Assembly (NCBI GenBank): GCA_010405405.1
Contig: MU004238.1
Location: 445,530 to 509,529, forward strand
Length of the DNA stretch: 64,000 bases
Source of the DNA: Microthyrium microscopicum
Taxonomy: Eukaryota; Ascomycota; Dothideomycetes; Microthyriales; Microthyriaceae
Reading direction: 5' to 3'
This document shows, piece after piece, positions 34,878-46,680 of this stretch (within the stretch, counting starts at the first letter, position 1; every line of letters begins with the position of its first letter). A model generated the notes under the pieces. It was not told the DNA's origin, did not search any database, and was given only the letters and a program-made list of their open reading frames with translations. Both the position numbers and the translations under genes were made by a program.

Positions 34878-37800
34878 CTACATACTCTCAGGCGGGCTCA
34901 TCAACGCCCCCGCCTCATCCTCTTTCTCCGGATCAGCCATCGGTGGATTACTGGGCGGAGCATCAAGCTTCAACTTGCCCAGCGGCTTCACACCACCACT
35001 GACACCCGTAACGACACCGTTGACAGAAGTCTCCTCCCTGCCCTCCTCCAACTTCCGCTTCTTCTTGGCCAGCTGCTGCTGCTCGCGAATAGGTCGTTTT
35101 CTTGGAGACGTGATCTTTCCATTAGGAGGCAGACGAGGCTTAGGAAACCTCTGCTTCGGGGGCAAATCGTCGTCTTCAACCAGCGGTTGACCGTTGTTGG
35201 CCTGTAATCTCTCCAGGAAATATTTTCGCGCAACATCAATGACTTCATCAGCAATATCCTTGGCCATCGGGTCAAATGCTTCCGGCTGCTCCATGCTGTC
35301 GCCAGTAAGGGATGATGAATTCTGGTTTTGAGCAACAAAAGCGTTATGCATACGATTGTGCAAGAGATGGAACGGTACACTGAGCGAGGGGAGACCAAGT
35401 TCTTTGTCGAGTCCAAGCTCCTTGAAGCCGAAAAAGTCCTCTGCAATATCGCCGGCAAAGTCACCATTGACGAATTGATCAGAGCCATCATTGAAGGCGC
35501 CCACGCCGTCCGCGCCAGCGCTCGGATCGAGTGCTGGACGTAGCAGGTCAGCGAGGTTCGCTTTCATGCGGTCGTTCATGACACCGAGTTTTAGACTGAG
35601 GCGCTCGACGTCGTCCTTGACGTATGAGTCTAGACCGTCGAGGTCGATGGCATGCTCATTGAAGGTGTGGAGGAGTGCGTCTTCCATGGTGTATCTGTGT
35701 TCGTAAACTTCGGCTTGCTCTGAGGCTTCTTGAGGGATGTGTTTGGGCGCGTTAGCAAAGTCTGCAAAGGTGCGGATGAGGCGTTGGAAATGGTCGGCCA
35801 TGAAGTCCGTGGCTACTTCAAGGGCGGACGGGTGGAATTCTTCAAAGCCGGCGTGGTAGAAAACTTTGCCTATACTGCGCTGGAAGGTGGCTCGACAGAC
35901 TTCGGGGGCTAGAATCGGTAAGTCTGTCGAGACAACTGTTGTGTCAATGTCTTTCTCCATGAAAGGCCTTGGATCGTATTTTTGAAATTGGTTGGAATAC
36001 ATCTGCGTTTGTAGCTGCATTTGCTTCACAACACCTATCTTCGAGCAAACCTTTCGAGTCTCTTGCATAAGATGGATATTCGCATCCATTTTACGACCAA
36101 AGATTGAGGGTGGCGCTACGAACAAGCCTGCCGGAACAACATGCATCGACTCTTCGTCCTGATTCTTGACTTTCCCTTCCGCGTCCAACTCCCAGCGGAG
36201 ACGTTGGGGAATATCAGGTACTGCTGATACAGGATCGTAGTAGTCAGGAAGAATGTTATCATCCTCGGCGGCTTCGACGCCCTCAGCTAGTGTTTCACCT
36301 GGAATATCGGTGGCTTCCTCCGACTTGTCTTCAAAAGCAAACGAGTCTGTCGAAGAGTCCTGTGCTTGCTGTATTTGTTTTTGCAGTCGGATGTATCGTC
36401 GCATGCCAGCTTTGCTTCTCAGAAGGGCGGGTTCTTCAGGATTGATACGATGGTTGATGAACAGCCTCTTTCGATCAGCAGCTGCAACTGCTCTGGGCTT
36501 TTTTGTCACTTGCTTCCAGGTGCGAAACTCGAGGTCAGCATACTCCATTTCTTGACCTTGGGACAAGTCATTCAAAGAGAAACCTGCACCATCAACTTCG
36601 GAGCCCTCTCCTTGGCTTTGCGTGCCATTCATATGGACTCCATTCATTCCCAAAGGGGTATGGGTACCAGGAGGTGGCGTTGAGAAGCCATTGATGATCC
36701 CCTCCATTGGTGCATCAGATTCGGCTCGAGGAAAGCCATTGCGAGGAGGTAGAGAAGACCCATGTGACATATTTGGCTTGGTTTCGGGGCCTGGGGTACC
36801 TTCGTTGATTGCGGGTGGAGCCTTGCGAGCGGTTGAGGTACCTTTCTTGGCTTTGGAAGGAGCCTTTCGTCCTCGAGACGCCATTATCGGCTCGTCGTCA
36901 CTATCATCAAGTCCGTCAAGCTCCGCATCGAGATTTTGCATTTTGCGCTCCTCTGCCTCGACTTCAGCCCGGTCGCGAATAACAATATCAGGGATCAAAA
37001 AGACCAAGCTCTCTGTCTGTTTTTGCATATATAACGCCTTTTTGCGGAGGAAATGGTTTGGGTCGGTGTTGTATTTCAGGCAATTGCTCCAGATTAAATT
37101 GAGGTCGTCCACAAATTCCTTCTTTGACTTATATGCAAAGTTCTTGAGTTTCTTTAGCATGGTGCCAATATCCATAGGATGTTTAATGATAGTGTAGTAA
37201 TCTGGCGCATCGCGTTTGTTGACACGGTTGAGAAAAGGACCAGATTGTTCGGTATTAGCTTTGAGTTCTTGAAGTACCTTCTCCGCAGCCTCGTACAACT
37301 CTTCTTGTCCAACCTTCTCTTCACTTGCCCATTTGCTACGATTCTTTCTAACCTCGCTTATAAGCCGCCGGAGCTGGGAGTCTTGAGCATTGACCATGTA
37401 GCGGTATTTATCTATCCGAGAAAGAAGATGCTTCAACATAAGACTAGAGGCGCCCAGATTCGCAGAACTTAGGGAGCCTTGTTGCGTTGTATTTCCTCCA
37501 GGTCCGGTCTTGCTGCGATCACCAGAGACCTCAGCTTCTACTTGTCTGTCAAGCTCGTCAAGTTTCTGTTGTTCCAACATGGCTGCGCGGTCGTGCTCGA
37601 ATGTGTAGAACATTGTGTGAAAGTTGCGTTTCGCGGCTTCTTCAGCAGCTTGCTTGTCCTGTTGCGCTTTCTTTCGTGCATCTTCAGTCGATCTTCCCTC
37701 AGAGGCGGCGCTGGGTCTATGAAGGAGAGGCGGCTTGACGGGACTACCGTTTGCCAAACGCGCAGGTGACGCGTATCCTCGCGAGATTGCGCCTGTAGAC

Positions 37801-38237
37801 TTTGGAAGAAGAGGTGACTCGATAGCCGGCGCTTCGTCCTCTTCTTCATCCTCGTCATCATCGCCATAATCATCTTCGTCAATTGCTCTGGTCGGCTTTT
37901 TCGAGGATGGAACCGGTCGCGACGTGGATTTTGAAGATTGTAAGACGGCAGGATCGGGGATTATCACCGGCGCAGGAGGACCATGCTTTAAAAAGTCGTT
38001 TAGACGGGCTTCTGACTGTGAGAATAGAGTCCGAAATGCAACAACCCGGGGATCGTCTTCCGTGGCGCCATCCGTATGTTCAACTCGACCATTGGGAGGG
38101 CCAGGGCCAGGAAGGGTGTCATCGGTCATGCTATTACGAGCTCGAAGTTTAGAGGATTGATATGCATGAGTGGCGGAGTAGTTGGGCCCATGGGAGCCGT
38201 TGCGCGATGACGCGAAGGGGGAGAGATGCGGGTTCAT
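34878..38237 (-). CDS. SPT7: SAGA complex subunit Spt7, bromodomain protein
   Basis: Single exon, 1119 aa. The frame is open 13 codons further up to a TTG, with an in-frame stop beyond that, so the first ATG at 38237 (MNPHLSPFASS) is chosen; an upstream exon cannot be excluded. An acidic stretch lies at about 120-136. The bromodomain covers about 315-420, with the PDYYTIIKHPMDIGTM loop and the acetyl-lysine-binding Asn region NCLKYNTDPNHFLR. A helical segment at about 770-850 (LAPEVCRATFQRSIGKVFYH ... FHPSALEVATDFM) is the histone fold that pairs with Ada1/Taf partners. The C-terminal part is Lys/Arg-rich (RKRP...KKKRK). Spt7 organises the SAGA co-activator core and binds acetylated histones. 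It is divergently placed from the VanZ-like gene. Confidence 0.94.
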   Translation of the reverse strand: MNPHLSPFASSRNGSHGPNYSATHAYQSSKLRARNSMTDDTLPGPGPPNGRVEHTDGATEDDPRVVAFRTLFSQSEARLNDFLKHGPPAPVIIPDPAVLQSSKSTSRPVPSSKKPTRAIDEDDYGDDDEDEEEDEAPAIESPLLPKSTGAISRGYASPARLANGSPVKPPLLHRPSAASEGRSTEDARKKAQQDKQAAEEAAKRNFHTMFYTFEHDRAAMLEQQKLDELDRQVEAEVSGDRSKTGPGGNTTQQGSLSSANLGASSLMLKHLLSRIDKYRYMVNAQDSQLRRLISEVRKNRSKWASEEKVGQEELYEAAEKVLQELKANTEQSGPFLNRVNKRDAPDYYTIIKHPMDIGTMLKKLKNFAYKSKKEFVDDLNLIWSNCLKYNTDPNHFLRKKALYMQKQTESLVFLIPDIVIRDRAEVEAEERKMQNLDAELDGLDDSDDEPIMASRGRKAPSKAKKGTSTARKAPPAINEGTPGPETKPNMSHGSSLPPRNGFPRAESDAPMEGIINGFSTPPPGTHTPLGMNGVHMNGTQSQGEGSEVDGAGFSLNDLSQGQEMEYADLEFRTWKQVTKKPRAVAAADRKRLFINHRINPEEPALLRSKAGMRRYIRLQKQIQQAQDSSTDSFAFEDKSEEATDIPGETLAEGVEAAEDDNILPDYYDPVSAVPDIPQRLRWELDAEGKVKNQDEESMHVVPAGLFVAPPSIFGRKMDANIHLMQETRKVCSKIGVVKQMQLQTQMYSNQFQKYDPRPFMEKDIDTTVVSTDLPILAPEVCRATFQRSIGKVFYHAGFEEFHPSALEVATDFMADHFQRLIRTFADFANAPKHIPQEASEQAEVYEHRYTMEDALLHTFNEHAIDLDGLDSYVKDDVERLSLKLGVMNDRMKANLADLLRPALDPSAGADGVGAFNDGSDQFVNGDFAGDIAEDFFGFKELGLDKELGLPSLSVPFHLLHNRMHNAFVAQNQNSSSLTGDSMEQPEAFDPMAKDIADEVIDVARKYFLERLQANNGQPLVEDDDLPPKQRFPKPRLPPNGKITSPRKRPIREQQQLAKKKRKLEEGREETSVNGVVTGVSGGVKPLGKLKLDAPPSNPPMADPEKEDEAGALMSPPESM

Positions 38238-39077
38238 TGGGGGTCTTGGCACTCTGGGGCAGGAGGGCCAAACCAAAGATGGTGGTGGAGACCGAGGCGC
38301 CTCGCTGGCGCCGTCTAGCTATCGCGATGGCCAGAAAAGGGGGTCATGGGAAAGCTATGGTTTAGGAGAGATGGTAGTCGAAATTTGAAGATGAAATCGG
38401 CCGTGTAGGGAGAGTATTGGCGATGGAAAGATGGCGGAGATTGGTGGGCAGTTGGAAGTGAGGTTGCGGAGGAGCGAGACATCTGCCAGAGGTCGTTGAT
38501 TTAAGCTTAGGGTGCATATTAGACGTTCCTTTCACACAAGTTTGGTGTTGCTTGTAATATATAAAACTCACCACTTCAGGCTGTAGTGAAATGGATTTCT
38601 TTTGAGTATGGGTAATATCAAAGCAGGTAGCCTTTGATGAAGTTTCAATTGAAATAGTAAACTCTCAAGTGTTGAACAAAAGAGCTGCTTGTGGGCCACA
38701 CCAGGAGAAGCATGAAGCTGATAAACTGCGGCTGCCTTCCCTGGGGCTTCGAGACGTTTTGAAATTTGTTCGGCTCGCCAAATTTGCCCTGGTCTCCACG
38801 TGATCGGCTTCACGTTTTCATCCGAACGTGCCGAAGCGCCTCCAGATCCGAAGCTGTGCTCATTCAATTACCCCAGAAGCTGAAAGCTTGCAACGAACCA
38901 CTGCACTCCCTGGGCCTGCCTACATCTATTGAACACATTATACTGTACTCCCCCAAAGACTCTTTCTTTCTGACACTTCTTCCAAAGCACCACCTTACTA
39001 CAACCGCTATATACCGCCTCAAACACCACCATGAATCAGTTTCTCTAGCTCATCCTTTCTCAAGAGTCAGATCCAGT
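38238..39077. other. Divergent promoter region, SPT7 and VanZ-like gene
   Basis: 840 bp between two starts facing away from each other, so both promoters lie here. The right part (about 38930-39075) is C/T/A-rich as in leaders. No specific site is claimed. Confidence 0.45.
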
Positions 39078-39832
39078 ATGCGTTTCCGCACCTACCCAGC
39101 CGGTACCTTCCACCCATACATACTAACTCACCATACACCATACTAACAAGCTCCAGTTGGCTTTGCCATTCTCTGTCTCCTCTCCGCCTACGTAGGCCTC
39201 GCGCCTACTTCCTACAACCCAGCACTTCCTTCCTATGGCCAAAGCGACAAAGTCCTACACTTCATAACATTTTTCCTCCTTACACTTTGTTTCTACTGGA
39301 TCCTGGAGACGAATCGGCGCAAGAATCTACAGCTTACGCTGCTGGTCTGTCCGGGGGTTTTGGGGGTGGGAAGTGAGATTGTGCAGGGGTTGTTACCTGT
39401 AAGTTTTTCTGGTTATCGTGTTTCTTCAAAATGGATTGCGGTGCTCAGAATAGCTTGCTACCACGATATAGAAAAGATGCTAATATATAATGACAACAGA
39501 ACGGCCGCGCCTTTGACCTCCTCGATATCTTCGCAAATGTGGTTGGCTCCGGTGCAGCATTGGCAATATGTGTATGGTATCACAAGCGCATGCTCGAACG
39601 GAAGAGACATGGGCGGACGTTTGGACCGTTGGCGGAGGGTGAGGAGGAGGATTTTGATGTAGAGCTGGGCGAGGGAATTGGTTCACAAGAGAATGGCGTG
39701 ATACCGGAAGCCACTTTGGAAGCAGAAGTGGACAACTGGGACGAGAATGCAGAGGATTGGGACGAAGATGAGGCGAATGAAGACGATGCGAAACCTAGCG
39801 ATGATGAGGTGGGCAAGAAACGCAACGATTGA
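39078..39832 (+). CDS. VanZ-like family membrane protein, 199 aa
   Basis: Three exons: 39078-39102 (25 nt), 39157-39398 and 39500-39832. The introns are 54 nt (TACTAAC branch site) and 101 nt. The first exon gives only MRFRTYPA before the first membrane helix (GFAILCLLSAYVGLAP). The VanZ-like core follows: QSDKVLHFITFFLLTLCFYW with a conserved Asp-Lys-x-x-His, then GVGSEIVQGLLPNGRAFDLLDIFANVVGSGAAL, the usual E-x-x-Q and D-x-x-D-x-x-A-N motifs. About four helices are expected. The C-terminal 80 residues are extremely acidic (runs of Asp/Glu) and probably cytosolic. VanZ itself is linked to teicoplanin resistance in bacteria; the fungal role is not known. Family membership is fairly sure, function is not. 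Confidence 0.88.
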
Positions 39833-40057
39833 TGAATATATAATGCAAAATCCAGTCTGTTGAGCATACGTTCATTCAGTATTTGAAGACTGTTTACATT
39901 GCACTATTGGTGTCTAGAGTACGGTAGAGGCTGCAGCAGCGCCGTCTGGTCTCTTGTGACAATTGAAATCCCCAACACCAGAGTAATGCACACTCTCAAG
40001 CATATTCCTTTACTTTTGAGTTCACTTCAACCCGACATGAAATCTTCAAGGACAGAT

Positions 40058-40617
40058 CTATGGCTGGGCACCAGCAGCTGCGGTCTTAGCGGCCTGCTGA
40101 GGCACAATCTTTTTTCCGTCCTTGTTGTACCGAACACGTGGTGGAGGAGCGCGATTGCGACGACCTTCGCGGGAGCGGACACTAGTCATGATGTTAGCTA
40201 CTGGTGGCGATGTATGATGGACCAGGATGCATACCGAACAATCTTGCCGTGGATGGCGCAGGAGACGCAGTACTGGAGCTTGAGATACATCTTTGGAACA
40301 GTGTATTCATTAAAGACACTGGCATCGGAGATATCGCCTACAAACCACACCTGTTAGCCCATATCTCGCAAGGTCTTTTCTAGGTGTTGGGGAGGAGGCG
40401 AACATACGAATAGCGGCAGATTCGACCATGTTGCGGATGGTAAATCGCTTGATTGCCTTGTCCTTGGGAGTGCAGCGACTGCAGTTAGAGCAACGGATGG
40501 GCTTCACATGGCCACGACCCTTCTTGTTGCGTCCGCTGTTCGGTTCGTCAGCGAACTAATTCACTGGTACATCGAACATGCTGGCTAGACTCACTTGGAC
40601 GCGCGCTTCTTGACCAT
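40058..40617 (-). CDS. RPS26: 40S ribosomal protein eS26
   Basis: Four exons: 40595-40617 (23 nt), 40408-40535, 40235-40337 and 40058-40181; introns 59, 70 and 53 nt; 125 aa. It starts [17 protein letters not shown] and carries the eS26 zinc-type cysteines Cys23/26/29 (IRCSNCSRC) and Cys74/77 (YCVSC), with [21 protein letters not shown] and AIHGKIVR as in the family. A Gln/Ala-rich tail makes it slightly longer than yeast or human eS26 (115-119 aa). The protein sits at the mRNA exit channel of the small subunit. Several introns close to the start are common in fungal ribosomal protein genes. It is divergent from the CBS/PB1 gene. Confidence 0.96.
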
Positions 40618-41255
40618 TTTTGATGAGTAGCACTAGACGGCAGAACTGTACAAGATTAGCTTCAGCAATACTGATGGGGGAAGAGAGGTTTGAGCAGACC
40701 TAGTACTGGAGATTTGGTGGGTAGGGTGGTGGATGGGTGGTTGAAGTTGGAGATTGTGTTGGTGGAGTACAATTTTGGGGTTTGTGATGTGGGAGTGAGC
40801 AAAAATAAGCTAAGCCGAATTGGGGTGGCTTTTCGAGGGGTGCTGTTAGTAAGCGGGGCTAATCCTTGTTGGTTCAATGTTCGCTGTGTTCAACATTGAA
40901 GGCGGCGATTTTCGGGAACCTTGAACATCGTCCGAAGGTAAACAACATTCCATATCTGATCCCAGACTCGGTTCTCCATCTTCTTGTCTGAATTCCCCTC
41001 TTTATGAATATCGAAAGCTGCTGCTTGTCTCGAAAATACTCTCTGCCACTAGGATCGTGACAGATCTGATTCAACAAGTGCCATATCGCGCGCCTTGTTG
41101 CCCTGCAGATTGACGTGCATACTTACTTTTTTTGGAGTCTTTTCCAGAGCAACCGTCAAAGTTTCCAAGACTCACCAAATCTTCTGTTCCCGAGCTTTCT
41201 CAATCAACAAACACCCTTTTACACACTGCCCATAGTGTGAAATCATAATATCATC
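40618..41255. other. Divergent promoter region, RPS26 and CBS/PB1 gene
   Basis: 638 bp between two divergent starts. Short ORFs inside are not credible. I looked for common ribosomal-protein promoter boxes and could not assign one by eye. Confidence 0.45.
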
Positions 41256-43415
41256 ATGTCGTCGACAGGAACCTTTCGCGGCACTCCCAAGTCAAGGGGA
41301 CAAGCCGCCTTCGCCAATAGTCCATCACATATCCCTCGTCCCGCCATCGAAACACATCAAAGTACAGCACCCAGCGAGACCGGACATTCTACAATTAGTG
41401 CAAGCCGACAGAAACAAACCAAGCGCGATGAGGTATATAAATTAGCACATTTACTTCATTAGTCCATTTGCTTATTCATGACTAGGCCATTCGTCGCAAG
41501 ATCGAAACCGATTTGAGCAAGAAAAAGGGCCACACATCGCGCGCGCGCCTCACTCGAAAAGCTCCTCCAGGAACAGTGCTAGCTCTCAAACCGAGTCCCG
41601 CCTTACAGATAAAGCCGAACACAACAGTCGCTGAAGCGGCGCAATTGATGGCCGCGAAGCGTGAGGATTGTGTACTCGTGACAGATGATGATGATCGAAT
41701 CGCCGGAATCTTCACAGCCAAGGATCTTGCTTTTCGCGTTGTTGGAGCTGGTATCAAAGCTCGTGATGTCACTATTGCTGATATCATGACGAAGAACCCT
41801 CTTTGCGCCAAGACGGATACTAGCGCTACTGATGCTCTTGATCTCATGGTCCGCAAGGGGTTTCGACATCTCCCAGTTATGGATGAGAATCACGATATAT
41901 CTGGTATTCTGGACATCACAAAGTGCTTTTACGATGCGATGGAAAAGCTGGAACGGGCTTATAGCTCCTCGAGAAAGCTATATGATGCTTTGGAGGGTGT
42001 TCAAGCCGAACTTGGGTCTAGTCAACCACAGCAGATCATTCAATATGTAGAAGCATTACGGTCAAAGATGTCTGGTCCCACCCTGGAGTCTGTCTTGACT
42101 GGATTACCGCCAACAGTCGTTTCTGTGCGAACTACAGTCAAGGAGGCTGCATCGCTCATGAAGGACAATCACACCACTGCCGTCCTGGTTCAAGATCAAG
42201 GACAAATTACTGGTATATTCACCAGCAAAGATGTTGTGTTGCGGGTTATTGCAGCTGGACTTGACCCAGGAACATGCAGCGTCGTCCGTGTTATGACTCC
42301 ACATCCCGATTTTGCACCAATGGATATGAGCATTCAGGCTGCATTGCGAAAAATGCATGGTAAGATTCTCAAACACACTACTTTGGGCTCAAAGCTAATT
42401 TCTTCATAGATGGGCACTATCTTAACTTGCCCGTTATGAGCGACGCAGGAGAAATTGTAGGAATGGTCGATGTCCTCAAACTCACATATGCTACTTTAGA
42501 TCAGGTAAGATCCTCAAACAGTGGGAATATTGATTCCTCTAACATTCTTGGCAGATCAACTCTATCTCCACAACCGACAGCGAGGGACCAGCATGGAACA
42601 AATTCTGGATGTCTCTGGACAATGAAACTGAATCCGTAATGTCCGGCGACGGCAGCACCCGCCCACCAATGACCCCGGACGCTCGCTCCCACATGTCCCA
42701 CGACGTCCGCCACGTTCTCGAGCGCGGCGACTCTGTTCTCCCCAACGACTCGGCCTCCCACAATGGCATCGAATCTCCGGAGCACTCCGCCGTCACCGGC
42801 GCGCATACAGAGAATCTGCCATTCGCTTTCAAATTCAAGGCACCATCAGGCCGCATGCACCGTCTTCAAGTTCTCGCTACTGCTGGAATAGCTGAGCTCG
42901 TGCAGCAAGTCGCCCAGAAATTAGGCAGTGAAGCAGAGACTATCGGCGGCCCACCAGATGTCGAAGAAGGAAAAGTCGGTAACACTGGCTTTGCTCTTAG
43001 CTACCTAGACAACGAAGGCGATACTGTCTCTATCACGACTGATCAAGATCTCATTGAAGCCGTCACACTGGCTAGCCGTAACCACCGTGATAAAGTCGAC
43101 CTTTTCGTCCACGATCCAGAGAAACCTGCCCTCCCAGCTACCGTTGAGCCTCAGCCCGGCCTCGCCAAACCACCGAGTCCACCAGAGAGCACATTGCGGG
43201 AACGCAAACAGTTCAGCATTGAGGAAGAGGAAGAAGATGAGGAAGAATTGATTGCGAGACGTGATCAGCGGAGACAGCGAGCTTTACAGTCGAAGCAGGA
43301 GCAGGAGCCGTTGATTGCTGGCGTGCCGAATGATCTACTACTCCCAGGTGCTATCGTGACACTTGCTGTGGTCATCGTTGCGGTGTTCACTATTAGCCGA
43401 GCGTCGAGTCGGTAA
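41256..43415 (+). CDS. mug70: Four-CBS, PB1-domain, tail-anchored protein (Mug70-like)
   Basis: Four exons: 41256-41432, 41486-42359, 42410-42504 and 42555-43415; introns 53, 50 and 50 nt; 668 aa. After a Ser/Thr-rich N-terminus and a basic segment come two CBS pairs, about residues 90-215 and 260-385 (repeats of V-x-E-A-A-x-L-M, I-x-G-I-F-T-x-K-D-x-x-x-R-V and V-M-T/I-M-T-x-x-P). A PB1 domain follows at about 471-568 (FKFKAPSGRMHRLQV ... DQDLIEAV). A Glu-rich stretch and a single hydrophobic helix near the C-terminus (LLLPGAIVTLAVVIVAVFTI) suggest a tail anchor. The arrangement matches S. pombe Mug70, a meiotically up-regulated protein of unknown role. CBS pairs usually bind adenosyl ligands and PB1 domains mediate pairing, so a ligand-sensing membrane scaffold is inferred. 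Confidence 0.92.
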
Positions 43416-44053
43416 TTGTATAATTTGCTAGGCGTCAGATTGTTCTCGAATATTGGGGTTGATTAATTATATTTTGTCTTAGTAGGAATATTGAAGCACT
43501 TATACACATCCTGCTTAATGTCTACTATTTGTGACTCAATCCAGATCACGACTAGTAGCCCCATGCTTAAGCTCGGTTCTTGAATCTCTTGCTTGAGAAA
43601 ACCTTTGGTTCGCAATTGCACTGCAATTTTAGCGTCCACCGAAGCATTCATGAGGCTGAATCTTCTTCCTGGACCAGCAACAAGGCTGAACGCAAGGCTG
43701 AAAATAGCCAATGACGTAGGCCGAATGCACGTGCCAGGACCCGTTGAAGATCACTCTCTGCCTCAACTTCAACACTAACAGCCCGACCCTGACATATTTC
43801 CATCCACCTCTGAGCCTAAACTTTATACCAAGAGTTACACTTTCTCTCAGTGATTAGATTTGCGACTTCCACGACCTCGTCTTATTAAAGCTTTTACAAC
43901 AAAGCTTTTACCAAGCTCTTCAACTCCCTGAAAGGCTCGCTGCACTCTTAAGCCCCACCACAATAACAACAAACTTTGAGCCCAACAACTCCAACCATTT
44001 CCCCCTCTAATTGAATCTCTTTCGAAGAGACTCTTCATCCAAAACCGTCCAAG
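43416..44053. other. Intergenic, 0.6 kb
   Basis: It holds the 3' UTR of the CBS/PB1 gene and the promoter and C/A/T-rich leader of the 260-aa gene (about 43780-44050). Nothing else is seen. Confidence 0.45.
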
Positions 44054-44925
44054 ATGTCAGGAGGACGCACCCAAACCCCGACCTTCATCGGTCTCCCACC
44101 ACCGCAAGCAGACCCCATGACCCCAGATCTCCCGTAAGTCCCAACATTCCCACCACCACCCTCTATACCAATTCATCATCACTCCGCCAAACATCAAGCC
44201 ATAGCTAACCAAACAATGCCAGTGGTACACCTACATCAACAACAACATCAATGTCCGAACTCTCCACCGTCGCTATAAAAGATGGCCACCGCGGCCACCT
44301 CCACCATCACTCCAACCCCATGGACGCCGAGCGCGCAGACCGCATCTCCCGCCTAGCCGGTCTCGATCGTCTACATCCACGCCAACAACCTTCCACCACC
44401 TCCAACTTCGGCAGCTCCACTGGTCAGCATCCTTTGGCACAGGCTTACTTTGATGGCAACAATGTCCCGCAAATCACCCGTGAGCGCAGCACCGTCGGAA
44501 GCGCGAGCGCTACAGCAGAGGGCACGGCGGAGGGAAGCGTGGGTGGTAGAACAACATGGGCGAGCGGTAGTGACGTTTATGACCCGGATAAGATGAGTGA
44601 GAGTAATGCGGACATGGAGAGCAATACGGATATGCAGAGCATGTCTGGGTTTTCTGACGAGGGAACGCCGAGTTTGGTTGGGTTTGGAGAGGGTGCGCGC
44701 ACTCCTGCACGCCAACTGTCGAGCTACGGTAGTCCACCCGGTCATCAGCACAAGACGAGCAATACGCCGAGACAAGGAGTTGTGGGCTCAATGGCGGCTG
44801 GCACAATGACGCCGCAGAGTGCGATTGAGGCGCAGAGACTGGAGGCGCGAAACCTGGATGGGATGACCTATGATCGTGATGGCATGGATACGACGAATCG
44901 TACGCCGCCGCCTGTGCAGGATTAG
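44054..44925 (+). CDS. Ser/Thr-rich hypothetical protein, 260 aa
   Basis: Two exons, 44054-44133 and 44223-44925. The 89-nt intron has a GTAAGT donor, GCTAACC branch site and CAG acceptor and keeps the frame. The protein starts MSGGRTQTPTFIGLPPP and continues GTPTSTTTSMSELSTVAIKD, then a His-rich patch (GHRGHLHHH) and RADRISRLAGLDRL, which looks like a short conserved helix. The rest is low-complexity, with Ser, Gly and Thr, several SP/TP sites and no membrane helix or catalytic motif. I do not recognise a family. The clean splice site and codon-like composition support it as a real gene. It borders the long repeat-bearing region on the right. Confidence 0.78.
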
Positions 44926-46349
44926 CTGAGCCAGCGGTTCGATATGACCGGAACGCCGGTTGTCGTGATGTTCAAAGCGTCTAGTGGAGGAGTTTGGCAG
45001 ATGGCTGCGGTCTTGTATATGCTATGCCATGACTGATGATGGCGTTGGCAGGAGATACCGAGGGAATAGACGTTGTCGATTCTTTCTTATGATAGTCTCC
45101 GCGAGTTCACCAGCCAGCGGACATTGGGCTATATGAACTAGTATATCTTAATGTTCCGGTGTAGACCAATGATCAGTTGATATGAATGTCATTCATTGTC
45201 TATTATACTGAATTCCTCATCATACAGTCTATCGAGATCATCAAGCTCTCCCTTCTCTTAAACTCTCTCTCAAGCTTTTTCGCTTTACCACCAATATGAG
45301 CTAACAACGACTATCCATTACACTTCTCCTCTTCCTCTCCTCGCGTCTTCATTCTCCTCATTCCGGGCAAAGAACTATAAACCAGAGGCGCAAAGCACGA
45401 AACAGCGAAGCCTTTTGGTGATGCTGGCCAATTCGTGCTCTGCTCCCCTGGCCCAGAATTCTATTGCCGACGCAAGCATCCCGCCATCCTGATGTTGTGA
45501 GAAGACATTTAGGATCCCACCCTATGATCTTAGCCAACCATGAGGATCCCACCCTGGGTTTTTTTGTATTGCTTTCGGGCGGATTCTATAACACTCGAAA
45601 GAGAGGTTGGAATGCGTATGACGAGCGCGGAATCCAGGAGGTCGTCCTGAGCGAATGAAGAGGAATCTGGGAACGACTCCTGTAAGAATGAATGGCGTGT
45701 CCGGTTATCCCTGGAACGTATGTTGTTTGGTTTGGAAACGAAGGCTTGTCTATGTTGACAAAGCTGAATTGGGAGATCCACTCATCCTAACCATACCATC
45801 TTGAGATTCTGGTCAGATCCTATTTCGTTTATTGTTTGGAAAGGATCCAAGTGTCCAACAAAGTCACAGATGAGATCTTGAACCGGATTTCACTGATTTA
45901 ACGAGAATCCTGTTCACCCATGAAAGCCAGCATTAATATTTTGGATCCTTATTGTCGGTTGAGACAGCACCCTGAGACTGGTCACCAGAGCTATGGTAGC
46001 CGTCAGCAAGATCCCGATATGTCGTTATCTGCGTCAGTTTGGGGGGTAGCTTACAATTGAGTTGTCCTGGCATGACCTCCCAAACCGTTGACATACTGCA
46101 TTCGGCAGGTCCCATAGGCTCGACCTATTTCCAATATAGAAAACGCTTCGGATCATGCAGACAGGTCGACCAACCTGCAGAACCTCGACATTTCCCATGG
46201 TATTTGGAGATGCAGTCATGTTTCCGCAGGACGTAAGTCAGGACAGTGGTCATGTTTGGGATACACTGGTTTCTCGGCACCATCCAGTCTGCTCATAGCA
46301 ATTTAGGATCCACCTGTCCCTGAGCACGACATGAGTGCCATATCTTTGT

Positions 46350-46680
46350 GTATGAGAAGCTTCTGGCTCCTGGCACCACCTGAAGTAAGGTCTGGGCAGT
46401 TCGGACACAGACACACGCACTCCTGGATCAGATGCCACAGGTATTGAGAGCCAGGTTTCCATAGAGGCCTGAAGTGAGTTTTATACAGTCCGGACTCAGG
46501 GCACACGCACTCCTGGATCAGATGCCACAGGTATTGAGAGCCAGGTTTCCATAGAGGCCTGAAGTGAGTTTTATACAGTCCGGACTCAGAACACACGCAC
46601 TCCTGGATCAGATGCCACAGGTATGAAGAGCCAGACTTCTATAGAGACCTGAAGTGAGTCCGACATCGTGTGGGACATCA
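46350..46680. repeat. 90-bp tandem repeat, about four copies
   Basis: The word CTGGATCAGATGCCACAG occurs at 46423, 46513 and 46603, exactly 90 bp apart. Copies 46441-46530 and 46531-46620 differ at only 2 of 90 positions. The copies on either side (about 46350-46440 and 46621-46680) are clearly related but diverged. The unit is 30 codons long, and the minus strand stays open through the two near-identical copies, but no start context or domain supports a protein. Confidence 0.9.

Noticed and set aside
45512-45556. GGATCCCACCCT occurring twice, 32 bp apart
   Set aside because: Only two copies of a short word; too little to call a repeat array or a CRISPR.
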